Positions 1 to 5,190 of a stretch of DNA of 5,190 bases are shown here, piece by piece. The DNA lies in the NCBI GenBank assembly GCA_035539855.1, contig DATLHO010000166.1, positions 1-5,190 of the forward strand, written 5' to 3'. Within the stretch, counting starts at the first letter, position 1. Every line of letters begins with the position of its first letter. The notes beneath the pieces were generated by a model, which saw only the letters and a program-made list of their open reading frames with translations, did not search any database and was not told where the DNA came from. The DNA is from DATLHO01 sp035539855. Its GTDB lineage: Bacteria; Bacteroidota; Ignavibacteria; OLB7. The translations under genes were made by a program, and so were the position numbers.

Positions 1-135
1 GAGCGTGTCGACGATCTCCGAGAGGTAGTCGGCGTCGGCATACAGTCTCGCTCCGTCGTACGCGACGAAGACGGTCGGCTGGGCGAGAGACTCGAGGGCT
101 CCCAGCAGCAGGAAGAGAACGATCGTGCGGACCAT
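1..135 (-). CDS. Secreted protein of unknown function, N-terminal fragment (cut by window edge)
   Basis: Only the first 45 codons are present and the rest lies beyond the left edge. Reading the minus strand from the ATG at 133-135 gives a short basic start (MVRT), a hydrophobic core (IVLFLLLGAL) and a likely signal-peptidase site after ESLAQ, near residues 18-19. This is a classical Sec signal peptide, so the product is probably exported. The mature start reads PTVFVAYDGARLYADADYL and continues SEIVDTL. The pattern of a short beta strand, then a 'DGARLYA...' segment, then 'S-E-I-V-D-T-L' loosely resembles the opening of a bacterial SH3 (SH3b) domain; that is a guess from very little sequence. 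No strong Shine-Dalgarno is visible upstream. The reading frame is open further upstream, but the signal peptide fixes this ATG as the sensible start. It lies 95 nt downstream of the DMT transporter stop on the same strand, so it may be the next gene of that transcript or have its own promoter. Function unknown. Confidence 0.7.
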   Translation of the reverse strand, partial: MVRTIVLFLLLGALESLAQPTVFVAYDGARLYADADYLSEIVDTL

Positions 136-157
136 GGCAGATGGCTCGTGTGGCGTC

Positions 158-178
158 GCCTGCCGAATCGGCGGAGGC
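158..178 (-). other. Imperfect inverted repeat / stem-loop in the gap between DMT gene and secreted-protein gene
   Basis: On the minus strand the segment can fold as an outer arm GCCT, a two-base CC bulge, an inner arm GCCG, a three-base ATT loop, then CGGC and AGGC. It sits 53 nt beyond the DMT transporter stop and 22 nt before the start codon at 135. No T-run follows it, so it is not a canonical intrinsic terminator. It could be a weak attenuating hairpin, an operator for the downstream gene, or chance pairing in GC-rich DNA. The rest of the 95-nt gap (136-230) shows no recognisable promoter. Confidence 0.25.
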
Positions 179-230
179 TCGAACGACGCTCGGATCATGA
201 AGGAATGTGGCGGCGGAGACCGCGTCGAAT

Positions 231-1097
231 CTACGACCGTGGCGTGAGCGATGGCAATCCCCGGGCGCGTGTCAGCGAGCGCAGTGTGACCGCGCCGACG
301 ATCAGCGCGCCGCCGATGATCGTGACCACCGAGGGTCGCTCCGAGGCGAAGATCGCGACCCAGACCGGGTTGAGCACGGGCTCGATCACTGGCAGGAGCG
401 CGCCCTCGATCGCGGAGACCGACTTGAGTCCCTCGACGAAGAGAATGTACCCGAGCCCGAGCTGTACGACGCCGAGCAGCGCGAGGTAGAGAAGATCGTT
501 GGCTCCCGGCGGCGTCGCGACCGCGAACGGAAGGCCGATGACCGCGGTCAGCACGTTGCCGTAGAGCACCATCCCGATCGCGTTGCCGCCGCGGCCCATC
601 CGGATCGCGATGACGCACAGCGCGAAGAAGACGCCGCTGACCAGGGCGAGGACGTTTCCGAAGAGCCCGCCGCTGGTCAGGCCGTCGAGCATCAGAAGAA
701 CCATTCCGCCGATCACGACGACGATCGTCAGCCAGTCGAGTCGTCCGATGCGCTCGCGGAGCATGCGGCTGCTCAGCAGCGCGACGTAGACCGGGGCCGT
801 GTACTGAATGAGGATGGCGTTGGCGGCGGTCGTGTTCTTGTTGGCGAGCACGAAGAAGATCACGGTGCCCGCATAGGCGACCGCGCCGAGCAGCATCTCG
901 CGGGTCATGCGCGGACGTGCGCCGCGCATGTACATCCAGACGAGCGCCGCCGCGATGGCGCTGCGCCCGCCGGCGACCGCAAGGCCGTTCATCTCGACGA
1001 GCTTGATCCACAGACCGCCGAAGCTCCAGAAGAGTGCCGCGCCGACGACGAAGAGAATGCCACGCAGATGGTGCGACTCGCTGCTGCGCTCAGTCAT
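231..1097 (-). CDS. DMT superfamily transporter, EamA family (ten-helix inner-membrane permease)
   Basis: This 288-residue protein has the length and layout of an EamA drug/metabolite transporter: two repeated five-helix halves, roughly residues 12-138 and 146-273, in the inner membrane. Family hallmarks are visible: a first helix with ALFWSFGGLWIKL (21-33); the AGGRSAIAAALVW stretch (42-54), matching the usual 'R-x-x-x-A' segment of helix 2; AILIQYTAPVYVALLS (94-109), matching the 'l-x-y-t-x-P-v-f-v-a-l' motif closing the first repeat; and its counterpart SAIEGALLPVIEPVLNPVWV (228-247) in the second repeat. The C-terminal tail after residue 273 is short and basic. The substrate cannot be read from the sequence; the family exports or imports metabolites such as amino acids and nucleotide-derived compounds. 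Its ATG (1095-1097) overlaps the end of the PIG-L gene by 8 nt (ATGACTGA), and a GAGG Shine-Dalgarno-like motif lies 6 nt upstream, so translation is probably coupled to the deacetylase. The stop is TAG at 231-233. Family call is firm; role is not. Confidence 0.93.
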   Translation of the reverse strand: MTERSSESHHLRGILFVVGAALFWSFGGLWIKLVEMNGLAVAGGRSAIAAALVWMYMRGARPRMTREMLLGAVAYAGTVIFFVLANKNTTAANAILIQYTAPVYVALLSSRMLRERIGRLDWLTIVVVIGGMVLLMLDGLTSGGLFGNVLALVSGVFFALCVIAIRMGRGGNAIGMVLYGNVLTAVIGLPFAVATPPGANDLLYLALLGVVQLGLGYILFVEGLKSVSAIEGALLPVIEPVLNPVWVAIFASERPSVVTIIGGALIVGAVTLRSLTRARGLPSLTPRS

Positions 1098-1854
1098 CGA
1101 GCGCCTCGTCAGGCGCCGCGCCGCGTGCGACGCCGGACGCCCGATCGAGCGCCTCGTCGAGCGACCCGAGCGGCGGAGTGTGATCCTCGCCGAAGATCTC
1201 GAAGCTGACCTCCCGGGTGATGATCTCGCGCACCTTCGAGCGCTCGATCATCGGCTGGTAGGTCACGTAGCAGTCGAGCGCCCGATGGAGCGCCTCGAGG
1301 TCCTCCGGCTCGACCGTCAGCACACAATCAATCTCCTCCGGACGCGACCCGCGCAATCCGAACGGCGAGCCCTTGGCGATGGGATCGTCGGCGCTGAGGG
1401 TGAACATCGCGAGGCGTCGGAGCCACGAGGCATGCTCGTCGCGAAGCTCGACGTAGACGCGCTTGACGATCGCGTGCGTCACGAGATGGTCCTCGAAGCC
1501 GCTGACGCCGAAGACCGCGTAACTGACCACGATATCCGGGCGCAGTCGCAGGATGTGCTCGCGGACGATCGCTTCGAGATCGCGGGGATCGAGCTCCTTC
1601 AGTCCGTTGTCGGGCAGGTCGAGCACGGTCATGCTCGTCAGGCCGAGCACGCGCTCGACATCGAGCATCTCGCGGTAGCGGGTCAGGCCCATCTCCTCGA
1701 TCGAGAGACCGAGGTCGAACCGTCGCTTCGTCGCGCCGCCGCGCGTCAGCGTCAGCAGATGCACCTCGCTGCCGGTGCGCACCTGCTGCGCCATTGCGGC
1801 CGCCGGTCCGAACGACTCGTCGTCGGGATGCGGGAAGATGTAGAGATAGCGCAT
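1090..1854 (-). CDS. PIG-L / LmbE family metal-dependent deacetylase
   Basis: The 254-residue protein starts directly with the family zinc-site motif PHPDDE (residues 8-13), the usual 'A/P-H-P-D-D-E'. His9 and Asp12 are the expected metal ligands and Asp11 the probable general base. This is followed by a hydrophobic strand ending in LLTLTRGGAT (33-42), the 'R-x-x-E' helix (RYREMLDVERVLGL, 59-72) and VLDLPDNGL (77-85), all standard in this Rossmann-like fold. The third metal ligand is probably His123 in GFEDHLVTH (119-127), where most relatives have 'H-P-D-H'; the first His of that motif is missing here. Characterised members remove acetyl groups from N-acetylglucosamine-type substrates, as in GPI anchor, mycothiol or bacillithiol synthesis; which substrate applies here is unknown. 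No signal peptide, so cytoplasmic. The start is the ATG at 1852-1854, only 4 nt after the SRAP stop codon, with a weak GAGG upstream. The acidic C-terminal tail overlaps the DMT start. Tight packing suggests a shared transcript with both neighbours. Confidence 0.92.
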   Translation of the reverse strand: MRYLYIFPHPDDESFGPAAAMAQQVRTGSEVHLLTLTRGGATKRRFDLGLSIEEMGLTRYREMLDVERVLGLTSMTVLDLPDNGLKELDPRDLEAIVREHILRLRPDIVVSYAVFGVSGFEDHLVTHAIVKRVYVELRDEHASWLRRLAMFTLSADDPIAKGSPFGLRGSRPEEIDCVLTVEPEDLEALHRALDCYVTYQPMIERSKVREIITREVSFEIFGEDHTPPLGSLDEALDRASGVARGAAPDEALDD

Positions 1855-1858
1855 GGTG

Positions 1859-2536
1859 CTATGCCTCGCCGCCGGTGAGTCCCTCGATGCACTCGGGACG
1901 ATCGACCGACGGCGAGTTGACGGCCGTGCTCACCTCGTAGGCGCGGATCATCTCCGCGGGCGGAGGCGCCAGCAGCGCATCGAGCTCGCGCGCGGTGGCG
2001 CGGGGATCGAGCCACAATTCGAGCGACGGGATGTCGAGGATCAGCGGCATCCGGTCGTGGATCGGCTTCATCACCGCGTTGGCGCCAACGGTGATGATCG
2101 CGCACGTGACGTGCTGCGATCCGTGGCCGTCGTTGACGTTGCTCCAGAGTCCGGCCATGCCGAAGACGCCGCCTTCCTTCAGGGTGATGCGGTAGGGATG
2201 CTTCTCGCGGCCCACCTTCTGCCACTCGTAGAAGCCGTCAGCCAGCAGCGCGCAGCGCGAGCTCCGATAGGCGCCCTTGAAGTACGGCTTCTCGGCGATG
2301 GTCTCACCGCGCGCGTTGATGACCGGCTTCATCTCGCGCTCCGGCTTTGCCCACGACGGCAGGTATCCCCACTCGAAGATCTCGAGCCGGGGATGCGGGT
2401 CGGCGACGATGCCGAGCACGGGCTGGCTCGGCGCGATGTTGTAGCGGCGTGGGTGCCGCAGCTCCTCCGGCACCTGCAGCTCGAGCAGCCTCAGAAACTC
2501 CTCGACGTCCGTTGCCAGCGTATATCGACCGCACAT
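1859..2536 (-). CDS. SRAP (YedK/HMCES) family abasic-site DNA-protein crosslinking enzyme
   Basis: The 225-residue product is a full-length SRAP-domain protein. It begins MCGRYTL, so removal of Met1 exposes Cys2, the residue that in E. coli YedK and human HMCES forms a stable thiazolidine link to abasic sites in single-stranded DNA. The other active-site residues are in place: Asn74 in VINARGET (72-79), Glu104 in the GFYEW motif (101-105), and His160 in PIHDRMPLIL (158-167). The signature segments RYNIAPSQ (31-38) and WGYLPSWAK (56-64) are also intact. By family knowledge the protein shields abasic sites at replication forks and may release itself through the Glu; the older name is 'SOS response-associated peptidase'. 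The start is the only sensible one, because Cys must be residue 2. A GGAG lies about 12 nt upstream of the ATG. A 102-nt gap separates it from the T9SS gene upstream; the PIG-L gene follows 4 nt after its TAG stop. It is cytoplasmic, and the function call rests on complete motif conservation. The lexA gene two genes upstream fits a DNA-damage context, but co-regulation is inference. Confidence 0.96.
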   Translation of the reverse strand: MCGRYTLATDVEEFLRLLELQVPEELRHPRRYNIAPSQPVLGIVADPHPRLEIFEWGYLPSWAKPEREMKPVINARGETIAEKPYFKGAYRSSRCALLADGFYEWQKVGREKHPYRITLKEGGVFGMAGLWSNVNDGHGSQHVTCAIITVGANAVMKPIHDRMPLILDIPSLELWLDPRATARELDALLAPPPAEMIRAYEVSTAVNSPSVDRPECIEGLTGGEA

Positions 2537-2638
2537 CTGCCTGACGCTCTCCGTTGTTGAATGCCATGAGCCCCGCGCCGTCGCCGCTGGCGCACTCGAG
2601 CGGACAGTCGCGCGCGGACGGCACGCGACGCACGTGAC
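2537..2638 (-). other. 102-bp intergenic gap upstream of the SRAP operon
   Basis: This gap between the stop of the T9SS gene and the start of SRAP is the only place in the central block large enough for a promoter of the SRAP-PIG-L-DMT operon. I see no recognisable -10/-33 element, no T-tailed hairpin and no LexA-like palindrome matching the one before lexA. A weak inverted repeat (CCGCT, ten bases, AGCGG; 2584-2603) is present but has no T-run. The part nearest SRAP contains a possible Shine-Dalgarno (GGAG). A promoter here is plausible from layout but not shown by the sequence. Confidence 0.3.
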
Positions 2639-4468
2639 TCAGCGGACGACCAGTCGTCCCAGCTCGATCTCCTCGCCGCCGCTGAGCTCCAGCAAATAGA
2701 CACCCGGTCGGAGCTCGGACAGGATCGCATCGCGTGACTCGCGCACGACCTCGACGTCGCGCACGACGCGTCCCTGCACGTCGAGCATTCGCAGTCGAGA
2801 CGCTGGTCGTGTCCAGCCGACGCGCACGCTCGAGACGGCGGGGTTCGGCGCGAGCAGCAGACGCTCGCGCGCGACGTCCCCTCGTACGCCGGCGATGGTC
2901 GGACGGTAGCGGAACGTCGCGTTGGAGTAGTCGAACGGCGCGCTTGCGCCCGTCGCGTTGACGCGCACGAGCAGCGACGTCAATACGGTGTCGGCCAGGT
3001 GCGGCACGCGATACTCGTACTGTCCGATCGTCGCGGTCATGCCCTGTGCGATCGTCCTGCCCCAGCTCGCGCCGCCGTCGGTCGACAGCGCGATGTCGAC
3101 CTTTGCGACGCCGGCCGAGCGCCAGCGCACCATCGCGAACGAGCCCTCGGCCCACTCGTCGGTCGGCAGGTTGGGCGAGAGCACCTCGATGAACGAATCC
3201 TCCTCGGGCTCCACGATCGAGAACACGGCGTTCGACGTGTCGCCGATCGGTCCGGCGACGACGCGCACCAGCGCCTGGCGCGTGGTCGAGTCGGGGATCG
3301 CCCACGCGATCGAGCCGGCGGCAGCGTCGGCCGAGCCGATCGCCCGCCAGGTCGCGCCCGCATCGAGCGAGTAGCCGATGTCGAGCGTCCCTGCCAGGTC
3401 GGCCACGCTCCACGTCACGTTGATCGTTGTATCGGTCGGGAACGACTCGCCGCCGTTCGGGAAGAGCACGGTGATGGTCGGGACGATCCGACGACGCAGC
3501 TCGAAGCTACCGTCGGACGCATCGCTTCCGAGCTCCGTCGTCACGCGGATGCGGTAGGTGCGTCCGGGCGCCGGAGCCGGCGGCGTCGCGCTCGACCACA
3601 CGATCGAGCTGATCGCCGGTCCGCTCGGCCGCGTGATGATGCGCGTCCAGGTCGCGCCGTCGTCGCTCGAGAGATCGACGGCGATGTTCGCGGTCGGACC
3701 CGACGCGGCCCAGGCGATCGTGATGTCGTCACCGACGGTGTAGACCTCGCCGCCGTCGGGAACGAGCAGGCGGATGAACGGTCGCGGCGTGATCGGGTCG
3801 ACGATCTGGAAGATCCCCGTCTCGCCGATCGTCGGTCCGTCGGCGTCGAGGATGCGGATCTTGCCGAGCGACGTGAGCGTCGTCGGCACGGCCCACTCGT
3901 ACCAGCCGCGACGCGCGTCGACGCTGGTCGCCAAACGCTGCCACGAGCCGGGAGTACCTCCGGTAGGACTGTACTCGATGTGCACGCGGGCGATGCGTCC
4001 GGCCAGCCACGTGATGACGTGGGTCGAGCCCCGGATGACGCGATCCTGTTCGGCCGGCGAGTAGATCGCGATCGAGGGCGCCTCGAGCACCGTGAAGACT
4101 CCATCGGACAGGTCGAAGAGATCGTCGCGATCGACGTCGGTGACGCGGATGCGACCGAAGAGCGTCGGATACCCCGGCATGAAGCTGAGCGTGCCGAGCG
4201 ATGCGTCGACGGCGCTGTCGACGACGATCCAGATGCGGCCTCCGTTCGGCGAGTACTCGACGCGCACCGCGCGCGAGTCCGGCGCGCTCCAGCGCACCAC
4301 CACCGGATCGGTCATCTCGTAGCTCTCGCCGCCGTTGGGCGCGAGAACGACGGGCGCCTGCTGCGCCGACGCGACGACCACGGCGAGGAGCGCAACGAGA
4401 GCCGGAACGGCGATGCGAGCGAGCGTGCGTACCAGGACGCGGACGGAAGGGAGGTATCGGTGCTCCAT
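2639..4468 (-). CDS. Sec-exported T9SS cargo protein with five Ig-like repeats and a type A sorting domain
   Basis: This 609-residue protein has an N-terminal signal peptide: a basic stretch up to about residue 18, a hydrophobic core (IAVPALVALLAVVV, 19-32) and a likely cleavage after ASA, at residues 35-36. Five degenerate repeats of about 90-95 residues follow, near 38-128, 130-223, 230-324, 330-418 and 425-520. Each opens with a version of 'P-N-G-G-E-S-Y', then a 'V-x-W' strand, then 'Y-S-x-N/D-G-G-x-x-W', the pattern of Ig-like beta-sandwich repeats in Bacteroidetes surface proteins (Ser-Thr-rich/Kre9-like type). Repeats 1, 3 and 4 keep the opening motif (APNGGESY, VPDGGEVY, FPNGGESF); repeats 2 and 5 have lost it. 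The last 75 residues are a T9SS sorting domain: LLLAPNPAVSSVRVGW (537-552), LRMLDVQGRVVRDV (559-572), LRPGVYLLEL (586-595) and a terminal RLVVR. The protein should cross the outer membrane and be anchored or released there. No catalytic domain is visible, so an adhesive or structural role is likely but unproven. The first in-frame ATG is 37 nt after the lexA stop; its Shine-Dalgarno is weak. Confidence 0.93.
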   Translation of the reverse strand: MEHRYLPSVRVLVRTLARIAVPALVALLAVVVASAQQAPVVLAPNGGESYEMTDPVVVRWSAPDSRAVRVEYSPNGGRIWIVVDSAVDASLGTLSFMPGYPTLFGRIRVTDVDRDDLFDLSDGVFTVLEAPSIAIYSPAEQDRVIRGSTHVITWLAGRIARVHIEYSPTGGTPGSWQRLATSVDARRGWYEWAVPTTLTSLGKIRILDADGPTIGETGIFQIVDPITPRPFIRLLVPDGGEVYTVGDDITIAWAASGPTANIAVDLSSDDGATWTRIITRPSGPAISSIVWSSATPPAPAPGRTYRIRVTTELGSDASDGSFELRRRIVPTITVLFPNGGESFPTDTTINVTWSVADLAGTLDIGYSLDAGATWRAIGSADAAAGSIAWAIPDSTTRQALVRVVAGPIGDTSNAVFSIVEPEEDSFIEVLSPNLPTDEWAEGSFAMVRWRSAGVAKVDIALSTDGGASWGRTIAQGMTATIGQYEYRVPHLADTVLTSLLVRVNATGASAPFDYSNATFRYRPTIAGVRGDVARERLLLAPNPAVSSVRVGWTRPASRLRMLDVQGRVVRDVEVVRESRDAILSELRPGVYLLELSGGEEIELGRLVVR

Positions 4469-4505
4469 GCTCGACCTGAAGGGTGAATGGAGGGGAAGAA
4501 CTGCT

Positions 4506-5156
4506 CTACGAACTTGCGGAACTCTCGGGGACCCGCAACGCGCCGCGCTTGCGAATCGACATGCCGGTAAGGCTGCGGATCAGCGCGGCGACGCGGCCGA
4601 GCAGCAGATACGCGCCCGGATCGTGCACGGTGACGGGTCGGTAGCGCCGGTTCGCCGGCTCCAGCACGACACGCCCCGCGATCTCGAAGTACCGGCGCAC
4701 CACCGGCACACCCTCGAGCCGAGCGACGACGACCTCGCCGTTGCGCACCGTCTGCGCCCGGCGCACGAGCAGCAGATCGCCGTCGTTGATCCCCGCATCG
4801 CTCATCGAGTCTCCCTCCATCGTGAAGAGAAACGCCTCCTCGGTGCCGACGAACTCCGCGTCGAGCATCATCGAGCGCCCATACTCGAGCGCCTCGCCCG
4901 GGCCCGCGGCGGGATCGAGCACGGGAACCGGAATCGCCGCGGAGACGCCGCGCAGGCGGATGCCGCGGCTGCGTCCGTCGCGGCGAAGCTCGAGCTGGCC
5001 CTTCTTCTCGAGCGCATTGAGATGCTTGCGGATGGCGCTCTGATGAATCCGGAAGTGCGCCGCGATCTCACGCTCGGCCGGAGGCTGCTGGTGCTTCGAT
5101 ATGAAGAGCTCGATGAATTTGAGGATGGAGGCCTGTCGCGGTGTCAGTTCCTGCAT
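4506..5156 (-). CDS. lexA: LexA-type SOS repressor (S24 family) with Arg in place of the catalytic Lys
   Basis: The 216-residue product shows LexA architecture. Residues 1-70 form a winged helix-turn-helix DNA-binding domain, from MQELTPRQASILKFIELFI through PAEREIAAHF and the recognition helix HQSAIRKHLNALEKKG to the RGIRL wing. A linker leads to the S24 autoprotease domain. The self-cleavage site Ala84-Gly85 is present in DPAAGP (81-86), and the nucleophile Ser117 in MEGDSMSDAGINDGDLL (113-129). The general-base lysine is absent: VVARLEGVPVVRRYF (143-157) has Arg154 where E. coli LexA has Lys156, with identical 37-residue spacing from the Ser. LexA normally represses DNA-repair genes until RecA filaments stimulate self-cleavage; here cleavage may be weak or pH-shifted. 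About 20 extra Arg/Ser-rich residues extend past the usual C-terminus. The ATG at 5154-5156 gives the conserved MQELTPRQ start; a GTG two codons earlier (5162) is possible. There is no clear Shine-Dalgarno. The recognition helix region is one residue shorter than in E. coli, so its operator probably differs from known SOS boxes. Stop TAG at 4506-4508. Confidence 0.94.
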   Translation of the reverse strand: MQELTPRQASILKFIELFISKHQQPPAEREIAAHFRIHQSAIRKHLNALEKKGQLELRRDGRSRGIRLRGVSAAIPVPVLDPAAGPGEALEYGRSMMLDAEFVGTEEAFLFTMEGDSMSDAGINDGDLLLVRRAQTVRNGEVVVARLEGVPVVRRYFEIAGRVVLEPANRRYRPVTVHDPGAYLLLGRVAALIRSLTGMSIRKRGALRVPESSASS

Positions 5157-5164
5157 GAGCACGG

Positions 5165-5178
5165 GGCACGACGGTGCC
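5165..5178. promoter_or_regulatory. Perfect inverted repeat GGCAC-N4-GTGCC upstream of lexA, candidate LexA operator
   Basis: The 14-bp sequence GGCACGACGGTGCC has perfect 5-base arms around a 4-base centre and ends 8 nt before the lexA ATG. LexA proteins usually repress their own gene through a dyad close to the start codon, and a 4-base centre recalls the GAAC-N4-GTTC geometry of Gram-positive SOS boxes, although the arm sequence is different. No other copy was found in this window, including before the SRAP and T9SS genes. It may equally be a chance palindrome in GC-rich DNA or an RNA hairpin over the translation start. Confidence 0.35.
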
Positions 5179-5190
5179 GATGGTGACGGG

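Noticed and set aside
207..1208. Plus-strand open frame of 333 residues antisense to the DMT and PIG-L genes
   Set aside because: Low-complexity charged sequence lacking any motif; the minus strand encodes two clear families over the same bases.
907..2560. Plus-strand frames of 323 and 235 residues over PIG-L and SRAP
   Set aside because: Shadow frames; no recognisable domain, and the minus-strand genes have complete active sites.
2584..2603. Possible terminator hairpin after the T9SS gene
   Set aside because: Only 5-bp arms with a 10-base loop and no following T-run.
2620..2638. Second copy of the lexA upstream dyad before SRAP
   Set aside because: A GGCAC half and a GTGAC half are present, but the spacing is 9 bases instead of 4 and the second arm does not match, so it does not support a shared operator.
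2304..3413. Minus-strand 369-residue frame spanning the SRAP/T9SS junction
   Set aside because: Arg-rich out-of-frame translation that overlaps two well-supported genes on the same strand.
4066..4077. GATCGC-rich octamers resembling a highly iterated palindrome
   Set aside because: GATCG is frequent throughout the window, as expected from Asp/Ile/Arg codons in GC-rich genes; no regular spacing or exact repeated unit was seen.
2999..4486. Plus-strand open frame of 495 residues antisense to the T9SS protein
   Set aside because: Composition is dominated by Arg, Asp, Ala and Glu with no domain, and the opposite strand has a signal peptide, repeats and a sorting domain. It is a GC-rich shadow.
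5157..5162. GTG at 5162 as the lexA start
   Set aside because: It adds only Met-Leu before the conserved MQELTPRQ start and has no better Shine-Dalgarno; the ATG is preferred but the GTG cannot be excluded.

Overview
This is a GC-rich window (roughly 60-65% G+C by eye) from a bacterium with a type IX secretion system (T9SS), most likely in the Bacteroidetes/Chlorobi (FCB) group. The main lineage evidence is the 609-residue protein at 2639-4468. It has a Sec signal peptide, five tandem Ig-like repeats and a C-terminal T9SS type A sorting domain. High G+C plus T9SS fits Kapabacteria/Ignavibacteria-like or Rhodothermia-like lineages better than classical low-GC Bacteroidetes, but this placement is inference.

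All six supported genes lie on the minus strand, so transcription runs from high to low coordinates. In order of transcription they are: a LexA-type SOS repressor (4506-5156), the T9SS surface/secreted protein (2639-4468), an SRAP/YedK-HMCES family DNA-protein crosslink enzyme (1859-2536), a PIG-L/LmbE-type metal-dependent deacetylase (1090-1854), a ten-helix EamA/DMT transporter (231-1097), and the first 45 codons of a secreted protein that runs off the left edge (1-135).

Spacing gives two blocks. SRAP, PIG-L and DMT are tightly packed (4-nt gap, then 8-nt overlap) and look like one translationally coupled operon. lexA and the T9SS protein are separated by 37 nt and may share a transcript. 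A 102-bp gap precedes SRAP and a 95-bp gap follows the DMT gene. No stretch above 300 bases lacks a gene, and no tRNA, rRNA, CRISPR, insertion sequence or convincing intrinsic terminator was seen. The many long plus-strand ORFs are GC-rich shadows.

The most unusual observation is in LexA. The Ala-Gly cleavage site and the nucleophilic Ser are conserved, but the general-base Lys of the Ser-Lys dyad is replaced by Arg, at exactly the same spacing from the Ser as in E. coli. This predicts a repressor that self-cleaves poorly or under altered conditions. A perfect 5-4-5 inverted repeat just upstream of lexA is a candidate autoregulatory operator. An SRAP abasic-site-protection gene, a family historically linked to the SOS response, lies two genes downstream.
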